From NCBI RefSeq assembly GCF_019598945.1, contig NZ_CP080598.1, positions 1,860,001 through 1,924,000 on the forward strand: 64,000 nt of DNA, read 5' to 3'. The DNA comes from Sphaerospermopsis torques-reginae ITEP-024. Its GTDB lineage: Bacteria; Cyanobacteriota; Cyanobacteriia; Cyanobacteriales; Nostocaceae. The position numbers were made by a program, and so were the translations under genes. Below are positions 26,978 to 37,695 of this stretch, in pieces (position 1 is the first letter of the stretch; each line of letters starts with the position of its first letter). Below the pieces are notes generated by a model. That model did not search any database. It was given only the letters and a program-made list of their open reading frames with translations, and was not told where the DNA came from.

Positions 26978-29900
26978 TTATAAAGAACTAAGCCTATCGC
27001 GCAAAATTTCCGCTTGTTTTTGTGCTTCTGCTAAAGCATCTCTGGTAGTTTGTACCACATCTGCGGGGGCTTTATCTACAAAGTTGGAATTACTCAATCT
27101 TCCAGTTAAAGCTTTAACTTCCGCTTCCACTTTATTCAAGCTTTTCTCTAATTTTGCTCGCAATACTTCAACATCAACAACTCCAGTGAGAGGAATAACA
27201 ATTTGCACAGTACCCACAACTCCTGAAATAGAATTTTCTTTTTTCTGTTCAGGTTCTTTTTCAGCTTCTTTTTCAGCTTCTTTTGCTTCTATGATAGCAG
27301 GTTCTATTTCTGTGTCTGTTGGTGTTTCCTTCGCTGGGAAGTATTTAGCAAATAATTCTTGTCTCGCTTTCCCATTGAGTAAATAACGGACTACAAACCA
27401 ACCAGAATAAAATAAACCAACTGTTTCAAAGAAACTACCAAAAAGCGGTATCCGTAAAGATGTATTTCCCACAAAAATAGCAACTCTGAGAGTAACTAAG
27501 ACTGCCAGAATTAAACCAATAGTTTTCAAAGTCCGCCAATAGGAACTGCTGAAAATTTCGTTATTTTTTGGTAATTCTGTTGGTGTTTCTCCAGTATTGT
27601 CTGGAGTGATTTCTATGGAAGTGGGATCGTTAATAGTTAAGGTTTCTACCTTGGCTAAATCTTTGATATAAGCTTCACCAGTAATGAGAATTGACCTTTC
27701 TTTTTCGCTTTCACTTTGCAAATTAGCGGTAATTTTTGCCCCTGGTTTAACATCAGCTTCCGCCCGTAAATTACGAATTGTGCGGATAGCACCAATTAAC
27801 AAATCAAATTGTGTTTCTAAGTCAGCATCAATTAGATTTGTATCCGCTTCTGGATAGCTTTGTAAAGCTAAAACTTGGGGATTTTCGGCTGGTTGTTGGG
27901 TGAGAGTTTGCCAAATTTCTTCGGTAATATGGGGCATGAAAGGATGTAATAATTTTAAAATTCCTTCCAATATTTCCGCTAATATTTGTTGGGCAACTTT
28001 ACGAGAAGCGGGATCTGCGTCTTTTTGTAATCTGGATTTTACTAATTCAATATACCAGTCACAAAAATCCCCCCAAATAAACTCATAAAGTCCTTTTGCT
28101 GCTTCCCCTAAACCGTAATTATCAATGTAGTTATTTGTCTGTTTAACTACTTGATGATAACGGGAAAGAATCCATTTATCACTGAGTTCTGTGGGTTCTG
28201 GTTTGCCTAATTGGGCTGGTGTTTGTCCGTCCAAATTCATCATTACAAATCGGGCGGCATTCCAGATTTTATTAGCAAAATTTCGGGATGCTTCTACAGA
28301 AATAGATTCATCTTTTTTGCGGTCATATTCTAAACGAATATCTTGACCTGCACCGACTACTTCTTTCACTAATGTATAACGCAGGGCATCAGTTCCATAT
28401 TTATCAATCAACAATAATGGGTCAATTCCATTGTTTGCTGATTTGGACATTTTCTTATTATTTTCATCCCTCACTAAACCGTGAATATAAACGGTTTTAA
28501 AGGGCATTTTTCCGGTAAAATGTCCTGCCATTAAGGTCATTCTCGCTACCCAGAAAAAGATAATATCAAATCCTGTAACTAAGGTAGCGTTGGGATAGTA
28601 GGTTTCTAAGTCTTTGGTTTGTTCCGGCCATCCTAAAGTTGAGAAAGGCCATAAACCGGAAGAAAACCAAGTATCTAATACGTCGGGATCTTGTTCTAAT
28701 TTGACTTCTTCACCAAATTGGGCTTTGGCTTTTTCTAATGCTTCATCTGCGGTTTTAGCAACAAAGAAGGGTGTAGTGTCGGTAATTTCTCCGTTGGTTT
28801 CGCTGACTGCATACCAAGCAGGTATTTGATGACCCCACCATAATTGACGGGAAATACACCAGTCACGCAGATTTACTAACCAGTCTCTATAGACTTTTCT
28901 CCAGCGTTCGGGGACAAATTCGGGGGAGTTTTGGTTATCGAGGAAGTCGAGGGTTTTGTCAGCGATGGGGCGAATTTTAACAAACCACTGGGTACTTAAT
29001 AGGGGTTCAACGGGGACTTTGCCGCGATCGCTATAGGGTACTGTATGTTTATATTCTTCTATTTTTACCAGTACACCGTCAGCTTCTAAACGAGCAATTA
29101 CATTTTTTCTAGCAACAAAACGGTCTTGTCCTTGGAACTCACCCGCATTTTCGTTAAGCGTGCCGTCTTTGTTCATGATATTGATAAACGGCAAATCATG
29201 ACGCTTACCCATTTCAAAGTCGTTAGGGTCATGGGCAGGTGTCACTTTTACGCATCCAGTACCGAAAGCAGGATCAACTAATTCATCACCAATGATCTGT
29301 ATTTCCCGATTCATGATCGGTAAAGTGAGGGTTTTACCAATTAAATCTTTATACCGTTCATCTTCCGGGTTTACCGCTACTGCTGTATCACCTAACATGG
29401 TTTCGGGTCTTGTTGTGGCGACTTCCACAAATCCAGAACCATCGGTGAGAGGATAACGAAAGTGCCAAAGATTACCATTTACTTCCTTGGGTTCGACTTC
29501 CAAATCAGAGACGGCAGATTGTGACGCAGGACACCAGTTAACTAAATAATTACTCCGGTAGATTAGACCTTCTTCATAAAGACGAATAAATGCTTCTAAA
29601 ACAGCTTTTGATAAACCTTCATCTAGGGTAAAGCGTTCCCGCGACCAGTCTACGGAAACACCCAAACGGCGTAATTGATTGACAATTGTACCGCCTGATT
29701 CGTTTTTCCATTGCCAAGCACGTTCTAAGAATTTTTCCCTACCTAAATCGTAGCGAGTTTTACCTTCTGCTTTGAGTTGTTTTTCCAGAATGGTTTGTAC
29801 TGCTATACTTGCGTGATCAGTACCGGGTAGCCAAAGGGCGTTTTTACCTTTCATTCTTTGATAGCGAATGATGGCATCAATTAACGCACTTTCAAAGGCA

Positions 29901-30076
29901 TGACCCATGTGTAAACTGCCGGTGACGTTTGGGGGCGGAATAACAATACAGTAGGGTTCACCGGGATGATCGGGATCTGCTTTGTAGACTTGGTTTTCTT
30001 CCCAGAATTTCTGCCATTTCGCTTCTGTGGAGAATGATTCGTAAACACTGGGGAGATTTGGTATAGTTGCGGTCAT
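26978..30076 (-). CDS. valS: Valyl-tRNA synthetase with inserted CAAD membrane domain
   Basis: 1032-aa class I enzyme charging tRNA-Val. HIGH motif as HMGH in [13 protein letters not shown] (about 48-60), an editing domain at about 190-340, KMSKS at about 538, an anticodon-binding domain at about 630-780, and a C-terminal coiled coil (about 950-1032) that contacts tRNA. Between the beta part and the coiled coil is an extra segment of about 120 residues (about 830-945). It has two transmembrane helices ([19 protein letters not shown] and [19 protein letters not shown]) and a Glu/Lys-rich linker. This matches the cyanobacterial CAAD domain known to anchor some synthetases, including Anabaena ValRS, to thylakoids. 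ATG 30076. Confidence 0.96.
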   Translation of the reverse strand: MTATIPNLPSVYESFSTEAKWQKFWEENQVYKADPDHPGEPYCIVIPPPNVTGSLHMGHAFESALIDAIIRYQRMKGKNALWLPGTDHASIAVQTILEKQLKAEGKTRYDLGREKFLERAWQWKNESGGTIVNQLRRLGVSVDWSRERFTLDEGLSKAVLEAFIRLYEEGLIYRSNYLVNWCPASQSAVSDLEVEPKEVNGNLWHFRYPLTDGSGFVEVATTRPETMLGDTAVAVNPEDERYKDLIGKTLTLPIMNREIQIIGDELVDPAFGTGCVKVTPAHDPNDFEMGKRHDLPFINIMNKDGTLNENAGEFQGQDRFVARKNVIARLEADGVLVKIEEYKHTVPYSDRGKVPVEPLLSTQWFVKIRPIADKTLDFLDNQNSPEFVPERWRKVYRDWLVNLRDWCISRQLWWGHQIPAWYAVSETNGEITDTTPFFVAKTADEALEKAKAQFGEEVKLEQDPDVLDTWFSSGLWPFSTLGWPEQTKDLETYYPNATLVTGFDIIFFWVARMTLMAGHFTGKMPFKTVYIHGLVRDENNKKMSKSANNGIDPLLLIDKYGTDALRYTLVKEVVGAGQDIRLEYDRKKDESISVEASRNFANKIWNAARFVMMNLDGQTPAQLGKPEPTELSDKWILSRYHQVVKQTNNYIDNYGLGEAAKGLYEFIWGDFCDWYIELVKSRLQKDADPASRKVAQQILAEILEGILKLLHPFMPHITEEIWQTLTQQPAENPQVLALQSYPEADTNLIDADLETQFDLLIGAIRTIRNLRAEADVKPGAKITANLQSESEKERSILITGEAYIKDLAKVETLTINDPTSIEITPDNTGETPTELPKNNEIFSSSYWRTLKTIGLILAVLVTLRVAIFVGNTSLRIPLFGSFFETVGLFYSGWFVVRYLLNGKARQELFAKYFPAKETPTDTEIEPAIIEAKEAEKEAEKEPEQKKENSISGVVGTVQIVIPLTGVVDVEVLRAKLEKSLNKVEAEVKALTGRLSNSNFVDKAPADVVQTTRDALAEAQKQAEILRDRLSSL

Positions 30077-30146
30077 GCTGGGAATTTTCAGTTTTTGAGG
30101 ACTCTGATCAATTTTGCCACAAGGTAGGATAGATGGTGATTTGTTA

Positions 30147-30178
30147 CGAACCGCAAAGTTCGCAAAGTTCGCAAAGTT
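30147..30178. repeat. GCAAAGTTC tandem repeat
   Basis: A CGCAAAGTT 9-mer is repeated three to four times in the valS upstream region (CCGCAAAGTTCGCAAAGTT...). Related ACTTTGCG/CGCAAAG-type repeats occur at 31045-31080, 37583-37615 and 48675-48705. Nothing else is recognised in 30077-30294. Confidence 0.6.
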
Positions 30179-30294
30179 GGAAGATTATGTAATTTAGTCA
30201 ACAAGAGATTTGTATCTAATATTATTAGTATTTTTAGCGATGTTAGCAATTATGATAAAATATTGATTGCTAATCAAATTACTTAATTAATTCG

Positions 30295-30519
30295 ATGAAT
30301 GAATTATTAAATCGGATTACGCAAATACCTGGGCAATGTGGAGGTCGTCCTTGCATTCGAGGTATGAGAATTAGAGTTAGTGACATTTTAGAAATGTTAG
30401 CGGAAAATGTCAGCGTTAGCGAAATTTTAGAAGATTTTCCTGATTTAGAACCAGAAGATATCCAAGCTTGTTTGGTGTTTGCTGCAAGAAGTACTGATTT
30501 TGTGCGGTTAACAGCATGA
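30295..30519 (+). CDS. DUF433 domain protein, VapB-type antitoxin candidate
   Basis: 74-aa protein of the DUF433 family, whose members are usually the antitoxins paired with DUF5615 PIN-like toxins. Signature: IPGQCGGRPCIRGMRIRVSDIL and a helix-turn-helix-like VSEILEDFPDLEPEDIQACL. Its stop overlaps the ATG of a truncated DUF5615 frame (ATGA), the normal operon layout. Only the toxin is broken. Confidence 0.88.
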   Translation: MNELLNRITQIPGQCGGRPCIRGMRIRVSDILEMLAENVSVSEILEDFPDLEPEDIQACLVFAARSTDFVRLTA

Positions 30520-30572
30520 AGATTTGGATTGATGCACAGTTACCCCCGAAATTAGCAAATAAGACATGGTGA
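30516..30572 (+). pseudogene. Truncated DUF5615 PIN-like toxin
   Basis: Reads MKIWIDAQLPPKLANKTW then stops at 30570-30572. MKIWIDAQLPP-LA is the N-terminal strand of DUF5615 toxins and carries the first catalytic Asp; intact members run on for about 110-120 residues. Everything after residue 15 is missing, and the next gene's 3' end begins 7 nt later, so a deletion joined them. Confidence 0.75.
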
Positions 30573-30578
30573 CAAAAA

Positions 30579-30839
30579 TTAAAACTGCGTTTGGGAACGG
30601 GTTTCTTTAACTAAACGCAGACAATCTTCCAGATCATCACCTTGCCAAGTTCCAGCATAATGTAGTAAATCACCTGCTTTTTTACCTCGTTTGATAGGGG
30701 AAATACGACGTAATGGGCGTTGATTTAAGGTGCTTCTTTCCTGAATAGAATCGAGAAAATCACTAACTAAGGAAAGCTGTTCTGGTGGTAGTTGGGATAT
30801 CTGTTTTTCAATCTTTTGATGTAGTTCTAAATCTGTCAT
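30579..30839 (-). CDS. Small antitoxin-like protein
   Basis: 86-aa hydrophilic protein: N-terminal amphipathic helices (MTDLELHQKIEKQISQLPPE, LSLVSDFLDSIQ) followed by a basic linker and WQGDDLEDCLRLVKETR. The helix pattern and the C-terminal W-x-G-D-D-L-E-x-C motif resemble cyanobacterial type II antitoxins of the DUF2281 or ParD-like kind. The partner toxin is not adjacent, and the downstream side has been joined to the broken DUF5615 frame. The frame opens at TTG 30866; ATG 30839 is chosen because GAGG lies 6 nt upstream. Confidence 0.6.
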   Translation of the reverse strand: MTDLELHQKIEKQISQLPPEQLSLVSDFLDSIQERSTLNQRPLRRISPIKRGKKAGDLLHYAGTWQGDDLEDCLRLVKETRSQTQF

Positions 30840-30956
30840 CTGTACCTCGTTTTGATAGGAAGACAAAATACTTAGCTGATTCTATTTTATCTCAGAATCA
30901 CCGCCCCTTACCAACATCTTTCATACCAATTTACAAAATAATGAGCCAGATTTATT

Positions 30957-30985
30957 GTAGGGGTTTAGCATTGCTAAACCCTTAC
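30957..30985. repeat. GTAGGGGTTTAGC palindromic repeat
   Basis: GGGTTTAGC-ATT-GCTAAACCC (30961-30981) is a perfect 9-bp inverted repeat within GTAGGGG...CCTTAC. A half copy lies at about 1192-1206. A dispersed extragenic repeat; it could terminate transcription from either side. CGCAAAG repeats follow at 31045-31080. Confidence 0.65.
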
Positions 30986-31093
30986 CCACCGCGCATTCTC
31001 ATCATCAATATGGTATTGCATCATTAAAGTATGAATTGTGTTTCGCGCAAAGACGCAAAGGAGCAAAGACGCAAAGGAAAAATGGGATAAATA

Positions 31094-31714
31094 TTAATTT
31101 TTACATAAGGCGTTCATATCAACGGGATGGGGTGAAGACGAAGAAGAACCCGTAATATAAGCCTGGAATGATGAGCCGAGATAATTTATACCAATAGCCG
31201 CTTCTATTTGTGATTCGGAAAGATTACTACTTGGTCTAGCGTATGCAATTCTTAATTGATAATTACCACCAGAAGTAGCAGAAGAAATATATAAATTCCG
31301 ATTTGTAGTTTCAGTAGCTTTTCGACTAAAATACCAGGCTTCAAGAATTGATTTTGGTAGAACAGCGCTTGCTGATAGAAGAATAGCACCAGTTTTCTTA
31401 TCAACCATTTGTGTAGTAAGTTGTGGCATAAAATTAGAATAGTCCGAGTTGGGAGTAGTAAGTTCAAAAAAGACAATATTTCCAGGATCAGTCTTGACGC
31501 TATAGGAATCATATCTTGACGCAGAATTATGAAGAGTTCCCTGCGGAGCAACCTTATCATTTGCATCAATACTACCCTGAATAGTCTCGCATTTAAGAGG
31601 GAAAAGATTCTCACCCGGAACTAAAATAACTTTATTCTTTGTTTCTGCAAAAGAAGGTAAAGCAGTCAGCAAAACCAGCGCACATCCTTGGGATATCAAT
31701 TGATAAATTTTCAT
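31094..31714 (-). CDS. Secreted hypothetical protein
   Basis: 206-aa protein with a signal peptide (about 1-23, ending LPSFAE). Two Cys (CETIQGS near 42 and the penultimate-region C in NALCKN) could form a disulfide. The mature part is beta-rich in appearance (YDSYSVKTDPGNIVFFEL, NYQLRIAYARPS). No known domain is recognised. Probably periplasmic or outer-membrane associated. ATG 31714, no strong ribosome binding site. Confidence 0.6.
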   Translation of the reverse strand: MKIYQLISQGCALVLLTALPSFAETKNKVILVPGENLFPLKCETIQGSIDANDKVAPQGTLHNSASRYDSYSVKTDPGNIVFFELTTPNSDYSNFMPQLTTQMVDKKTGAILLSASAVLPKSILEAWYFSRKATETTNRNLYISSATSGGNYQLRIAYARPSSNLSESQIEAAIGINYLGSSFQAYITGSSSSSPHPVDMNALCKN

Positions 31715-31762
31715 GATTTTTTATCTATTTTTATCAATATTCTACATTCATTTCGATTCAAA

Positions 31763-31799
31763 AAACATCGTTACTGGTTTAAATTCGGTAACGATGTTT
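31763..31799. repeat. Hairpin AAACATCGTTAC, copy 1
   Basis: AAACATCGTTAC and GTAACGATGTTT form a perfect 12-bp stem around a 13-nt loop. It lies 35 nt after the stop of the DUF4351 gene (-) and upstream of the secreted protein gene (-). A sibling with the same loop length and a compensated base pair lies at 33974-34008. Confidence 0.7.
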
Positions 31800-31833
31800 A
31801 GCGTTATATCAAAAAACCCTTAACAACTATATC

Positions 31834-32775
31834 CTATTCTTCCCGATTCTGCAATCTTTCTAACAACTCCTCACGGGATAAACTACCCAAAGACAAAAGT
31901 AACTGAGTGCGTTCAGCAATAGGAAACTTAGCAATCTTTTCCACCGCACCAGATAACTCAGCATCTAAACTACCAAACCGCCCTTCCAACAGAGAAGTTA
32001 TTAACAAAAGTTGTCCTTCCTGTCTTCCTTCCTGTCTTCCTTCCTGTCTTCCTTCTTGCTTTGCTTCTTGTCTCCATTCTTCCCGTTGTTGTAAATAAGC
32101 TGGTGATAAGTTCATAATCTCTTCCTCCTCTTCTCTACTTAAATTATCTCTCAATTCTAAATTCTTACGCCAGTCCGCTAAAATCTCTAACAAATTCTCC
32201 CTAAAAGGGTTGTTTTCTGGTAAAGTCGTTAACTCCTCTACTGCTCTTTTTTGTGTTCCTCCTTTCCCTAAAACCCTTAACCATAAAGTATCCTCATTTT
32301 CTGGTAATTGATGAATCACAACTATTGCTGTTTTCAAAATATCATGCAGAAAATAAATACCCTTAACCCAATCTTCTCCTATCTCATTTGCACCTAATCC
32401 TTTAATCATGCGAGGTGAGAAAGTTGGTGTTAAAATCCATAACATCGGGAATTCTGATTCAGCAATATTTTTGTTTTCTCGTTTTGCTTTCCTGACAAGA
32501 TCGCCATGAACAGCATATAATTTGAGTAAACAACTGCGAATTTCTATTTCTGATGGTGGGTTACGAAAAACCTCAATTAAACATTGAGTTTTGGCGATTT
32601 TACCTAATAAACCCAAAGGTAAATTTTCCTGAGTGGGTGTAGGAAAGGGTTCAAACCAAACATCAATTTCTTGAACTTCGCTTTTCACCTTTTCGCTTTT
32701 TTTGATTGTTCCTACAGGTGTTAATAATTCCTCTAGGTATTCTTTAGCAAATTGATCGTGAGTTTGTCGAGTCAT
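31834..32775 (-). CDS. DUF4351 domain protein (Rpn/PD-(D/E)XK-like nuclease family)
   Basis: 313-aa protein. The N-terminal 200 residues (MTRQTHDQFAKEYLEELL, EVDVWFEPFP-like, CLIEVFRNPPSE) resemble Rpn-type recombination-promoting nucleases. The C-terminal 55 residues (LLEGRFGSLDAELSGAV and LLSLGSLSREELLERL) match DUF4351. A (QEGR)4 run at about 238-255 is coded by a 12-bp tandem repeat at 32015-32065 and probably varies between strains. Rpn proteins are linked to DNA-cleaving recombination or phage defence; activity here is inferred only. ATG 32775. Confidence 0.78.
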   Translation of the reverse strand: MTRQTHDQFAKEYLEELLTPVGTIKKSEKVKSEVQEIDVWFEPFPTPTQENLPLGLLGKIAKTQCLIEVFRNPPSEIEIRSCLLKLYAVHGDLVRKAKRENKNIAESEFPMLWILTPTFSPRMIKGLGANEIGEDWVKGIYFLHDILKTAIVVIHQLPENEDTLWLRVLGKGGTQKRAVEELTTLPENNPFRENLLEILADWRKNLELRDNLSREEEEEIMNLSPAYLQQREEWRQEAKQEGRQEGRQEGRQEGQLLLITSLLEGRFGSLDAELSGAVEKIAKFPIAERTQLLLSLGSLSREELLERLQNREE

Positions 32776-32896
32776 TTGATGATATTAAAAATCACATTTT
32801 TACAAAAATCATCCTAAACATGAAAAATATTGTATAATAATAATGTTACTATAAAATTATACTTTTAATAGTAGTTAACCCCAAGCAATCAAACAA

Positions 32897-33127
32897 ATGT
32901 TACAATCAATCGAAGGCATTTATCAAGACGGAAAAATTGAGCTAACCGAAATGCCAACAGGCATCAAAACAGCGCGAGTAATTGTAACTTTTATTGATGC
33001 AAATGCTTCTGTAGATTTGTCATCTCGTGGGATTAATGAAGAACAAGCTGCAAATTTAAGAGCTAGATTACAATGTTTTGCAGAAGATTGGGAACAACCA
33101 GAAATGGAAGCTTACGATGCCTTATAA
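32897..33127 (+). CDS. Antitoxin of a MazEF/PemIK-type module
   Basis: 76-aa protein: MLQSIEGIYQDGKIELTEMP is the AbrB-like/YgiT-free antitoxin N-terminus often seen before PemK toxins in cyanobacteria. The rest is acidic and likely disordered (ANLRARLQCFAEDWEQPEME), suited to wrap the toxin. It overlaps the toxin gene by 11 nt. ATG 32897. Confidence 0.8.
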   Translation: MLQSIEGIYQDGKIELTEMPTGIKTARVIVTFIDANASVDLSSRGINEEQAANLRARLQCFAEDWEQPEMEAYDAL

Positions 33128-33464
33128 TCGTGGTCAAGTAGTGCTGGTTTTGTTCCCAGACTCAAACTTAAAAACTGCTAAACGTCGTCCTGCTTTAGTG
33201 GTTCAATCTAATAATATTGGTACTGGTTTATCGCAAACTATTATAGCTATGATTACTAGCAATGTTTCCCGTGCTGGACACCCTAGCAGAGTTTTTGTGA
33301 ATATAGCAACACCACCAGGAAAACAAACAGGATTAGTTAGCGATTCTGTGATTATGACAGATAATCTAGCAACTGTTTTAGATACAGAAATTGATAAAGT
33401 GATTGGTTTTTACTCAGAAATGTCTTTAGTAGATGCAGCACTCAGACATACATTGGAAATTTAA
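33117..33464 (+). CDS. PemK/MazF family toxin
   Basis: 115-aa endoribonuclease-type toxin. PYNRGQVVLVLFPDSNLKTA, KRRPALVVQSN and the Thr/Ser-rich ITSNVSRAGHPSRVFV segment are the MazF/PemK core with the conserved Arg and Thr/Ser catalytic pair region. ATG 33117 overlaps the antitoxin stop (33125-33127); an earlier in-frame start at 33078 is rejected because it would overlap the antitoxin by 50 nt. Full length, so the module looks intact. Confidence 0.88.
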   Translation: MPYNRGQVVLVLFPDSNLKTAKRRPALVVQSNNIGTGLSQTIIAMITSNVSRAGHPSRVFVNIATPPGKQTGLVSDSVIMTDNLATVLDTEIDKVIGFYSEMSLVDAALRHTLEI

Positions 33465-33601
33465 AATTAGACATTTAAAATTGTGTTGTGTCTGCCAGAG
33501 AATTTCTGCATCTTGTAAAAATGGCAATCGCTCCAGGTTGAAAAATCTCTAAAATCCGATGTTTACCATTGCTGAACGATATACAGTTGACGGTAATGTA
33601 A

Positions 33602-33784
33602 CTACTTATTAAAATTCGTATTAAACAACTGTTTAGCCTGTTCATAAACCTGAATATCAATCACAACTATCCCATTCTCCTGAGCATAATTTTCAATCTT
33701 CTTCCGTGCAAAAGGACGCACAAAAAAAGGAATTTCTTTGATTTTTGCTTCCGCTTCCGCAGTCCATTTAATTTGTTCACTCAT
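33602..33784 (-). CDS. PCP_red domain small protein
   Basis: 60-aa protein that consists almost only of the PCP_red domain found at the C-terminus of light-independent protochlorophyllide reductase ChlB: IKWTAEAEAKIKEIPFFVRP, FARKKIENYAQENGI. The conserved aromatic/basic pattern is intact. Stand-alone copies exist in many cyanobacteria; function unknown. ATG 33784. It is followed by about 125 nt without a gene. Confidence 0.85.
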   Translation of the reverse strand: MSEQIKWTAEAEAKIKEIPFFVRPFARKKIENYAQENGIVVIDIQVYEQAKQLFNTNFNK

Positions 33785-33889
33785 AGATTTTTAGGTTGTG
33801 AATGATGTGACAGATTTCGATTTATACACAGTTACAAAAATAGAGCATTTTTCATGTATTTCTTAAATCTTCTTTTTCGCTTCTTTCTT

Positions 33890-33945
33890 CCTTTGCGTCT
33901 ACCCTGCGGGATCTCCTTACGGAGATTGCGTCTTTGCGTGAGATA
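33890..33945. repeat. Palindromic repeat CCCTGCGGGATCTCCTTACGGAG
   Basis: Between two TTTGCGTCT half-repeats is a pair of small palindromes, CCCTGCGGG and CTCCTTACGGAG (33903-33929). This is the family of iterated palindromes seen in Nostoc genomes. Same gap as the hairpin at 33974. Confidence 0.6.
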
Positions 33946-33973
33946 TAAAAATCTGGTTCACGAAAATCACTAT

Positions 33974-34008
33974 AATATCGTTACCAGGTTGAACCCAGTA
34001 ACGATATT
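33974..34008. repeat. Hairpin AATATCGTTAC, copy 2, at the thiC 3' end
   Basis: AATATCGTTAC and GTAACGATATT form an 11-bp stem with a 13-nt loop that itself can pair (GGTT-G-AACC). It is 14 nt past the thiC stop, so it may stabilise or terminate the thiC mRNA. Compared with copy 1 (31763-31799) one C-G pair is replaced by T-A. Confidence 0.65.
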
Positions 34009-34022
34009 TAACAAGAACTATT

Positions 34023-35497
<1,475 letters not shown>

Positions 35498-35591
35498 TTT
35501 ATAGAATTTTAGCATTTTGTGGATGAGTAACGGGAGGAGTTTAAGATTTTTTGGTGTTTTGGTATTTTTGTCCGTGAAAGTGGGATATTCC

Positions 35592-37478
35592 TCAATTTGG
35601 ATGAAAATAGGTATAAATTTCTTGTGCTAATCTCGGTCCTATTCCCGCAACTTCTGTTAATTGCTGTGGAGTAGCTTGACGGATATAATCAACGGAGCGA
35701 AAATGAGCTAGTAGTAACTTTTGTCGATGGTGTCCTAAACCGGGAATTTCATCTAAGCGGGATCTTTTCAATTTATCACTTCTTTGTTGTCGATGAAAAC
35801 TCACAGCAAACCGATGTGCTTCATCCCGCAACCTTCGCAATAACTGTACTCCTGGTTGTTCTGCATCTGTTTCTAAAGGTAAAGACTCACCGGGTAAAAA
35901 GATTTCTTCCCGTTTTTTTGCTAAACTCACAACTCGCAAGTCTGCTAACAAATTCATTTCTTCTAAAATAGATACTACCGCAGATAATTGACCTTTTCCA
36001 CCATCAATCATAATTAAATCTGGCCAGTCAGAATTTCCTAATCTTGGTAATTTTGGATCTTCAATATATTTCCTAAATCTTCTGTGAATCACTTCTGCTA
36101 AACTGGCAAAATCATCAGAATGTCCAATAGTCACATGGGGATTTTTAATTTTATAATGACGGTAATATTGTTTTGCTGCTAAACCATCAATAAATACCAC
36201 TTGAGAAGCTACTGCATTACTTCCTTGAATGTGAGAAATATCATAACCTTCAATGCGGTGGGGTAAGTCTGGTAAATCAAGAATTGCTGTTAAATCTTCT
36301 AAGGATTTTTGATTACTATCACCCAATTTTTGCATTCTTTGTAATTCAAATTGGGCGTTTTTTTCTACCATTTCTATTAATTCTGCTTTTGTTTGTCGCA
36401 AAGGGGCAATAATATTTACTTTTCTGCCTTTTCTTTGTGTTAAAATTTCTGCTAAAATTTCCCCATCGGGTAATTCATGTTGTACTAAAATTTCTGTGGG
36501 AATTTCTACACTATCTGCTGTTTGATAATGTTCTTCTAATACTCTTTGTAAAATTGCTCCTGGTTCAGCGTGAGAGTTAGCAACAAACGCTAATCTTCCG
36601 ACTAACTGACCTGCACGAATTTGAAATAATTGAATGTATGCGTGTTGATTATCAGCGGCTAAAGCAATGGCATCTCTGGATACTGTATCATCGGGTAAGG
36701 ATACTTTTTGCTGTGCGGTTAAGGATTTTAAACCAATAATTTGATCACGAATTTTTGCCGCAGTTTCAAAATTCAATTCTTCCGCTGCTGCTTCCATTTG
36801 TGCTGTTAAAATATCTATTAATTCTTGAGTTCTTCCTTGAAATACCATTGCTATTTTTTGGATGATTTTATGGTATTCTTCTACAGAAATTAACTTTTGA
36901 CAAACTCCAGGACAACGACCAATATCATAATTTAAACAAGGACGATCTTTAAATAAAGGTTGGGGTCTTTGTTTTTGGGGAAATATGCGTTTACATAAGT
37001 GCATAATTTCCCGTAATAAACCTGAGTCTGTGTAAGGTCCGTAGTATTTATCTTTTTTATCTTTGGGTTTTCCCAGTTGACGTTTGCGAGTAATAAAAAT
37101 GCGCGGATATTCCTCGGACCAGGTAATGCAGAGATAAGGATATTTTTTATCGTCTTTTAGTAAAACATTAAAATATGGTTGATGTTGTTTGATTAAATTT
37201 GCTTCTAATGCTAAAGCTTCTGCTTCGGTATCCGTGACGATAAATTCAATTTCTGTCACTAATTTAACCATCGTGTTGATGCGTTGGGTTTTGTTAGTGT
37301 AGTCACGGAAATAGGAACGAACACGCGATCGCAATTTTCGAGATTTACCTATATAAATAATGCGATCGCTTTCATCTCGCATTAAATAAACCCCTGGTAC
37401 TGGGGGAATTTCTGCTAAACGGGTTTCTAGTTTCTCTGGGTTTTTAACTAAGGGTAGAGTTGGGGATGATACTGTCAC
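35592..37478 (-). CDS. uvrC: Excinuclease ABC subunit C
   Basis: 628-aa nucleotide-excision repair nuclease. GIY-YIG domain at about 25-105 ([20 protein letters not shown]), UVR motif for UvrB binding at about 208-243 ([18 protein letters not shown]), RNase H-like 5' nuclease core ([29 protein letters not shown]) and C-terminal helix-hairpin-helix pair ([30 protein letters not shown]). Normal length. Start is GTG 37478 ([10 protein letters not shown]). Confidence 0.97.
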   Translation of the reverse strand: MTVSSPTLPLVKNPEKLETRLAEIPPVPGVYLMRDESDRIIYIGKSRKLRSRVRSYFRDYTNKTQRINTMVKLVTEIEFIVTDTEAEALALEANLIKQHQPYFNVLLKDDKKYPYLCITWSEEYPRIFITRKRQLGKPKDKKDKYYGPYTDSGLLREIMHLCKRIFPQKQRPQPLFKDRPCLNYDIGRCPGVCQKLISVEEYHKIIQKIAMVFQGRTQELIDILTAQMEAAAEELNFETAAKIRDQIIGLKSLTAQQKVSLPDDTVSRDAIALAADNQHAYIQLFQIRAGQLVGRLAFVANSHAEPGAILQRVLEEHYQTADSVEIPTEILVQHELPDGEILAEILTQRKGRKVNIIAPLRQTKAELIEMVEKNAQFELQRMQKLGDSNQKSLEDLTAILDLPDLPHRIEGYDISHIQGSNAVASQVVFIDGLAAKQYYRHYKIKNPHVTIGHSDDFASLAEVIHRRFRKYIEDPKLPRLGNSDWPDLIMIDGGKGQLSAVVSILEEMNLLADLRVVSLAKKREEIFLPGESLPLETDAEQPGVQLLRRLRDEAHRFAVSFHRQQRSDKLKRSRLDEIPGLGHHRQKLLLAHFRSVDYIRQATPQQLTEVAGIGPRLAQEIYTYFHPN

Positions 37479-37625
37479 GGCTAATATTAGGTAATTTTAC
37501 AAATAAATACCTTTCTTTATTGTAAGAAATATTTTTAATGTCATCTAATTTTTGATGAAGATGCGATGAATTAATTATATAATGAACCGCAAAGGACGCA
37601 AAGCACACAAAGAAAACCAGAAAAC

Positions 37626-37673
37626 CAGGGAATAAATTCCCTGTCTTATAGCTAAAGTCGGTTAAAACTGACT
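37626..37673. repeat. Reverse-oriented relative of the triple-hairpin repeat
   Basis: CAGGGAAT-AA-ATTCCCTG (37626-37643) and AGTCGGTT-AA-AACTGACT (37656-37673) match hairpins three and two of the element at 1309-1405, read on the opposite strand, with a TTATAGCTAA link corresponding to TTTGCTATTAG. Stems differ in sequence but keep pairing. CGCAAAG-type repeats lie just before (37583-37615). Confidence 0.65.
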
Positions 37674-37695
37674 ATTGTGCCAAGATTATGGTTTA

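Noticed and set aside
26841-27386. 181-aa plus-strand frame over the valS 3' end
   Set aside because: Begins in an STRR and runs antisense to the conserved valS C-terminus; Ser/Ala-rich shadow.
31252-31614. 120-aa reading frame on the minus strand inside the secreted hypothetical gene
   Set aside because: It lies in another frame of the 31094-31714 gene, which has a proper signal peptide; the alternative product is Leu/Ile-rich with no family resemblance.
33475-33660. 61-aa minus-strand frame overlapping the PCP_red gene
   Set aside because: Overlaps the well-supported PCP_red frame by 59 nt and shows no family features.
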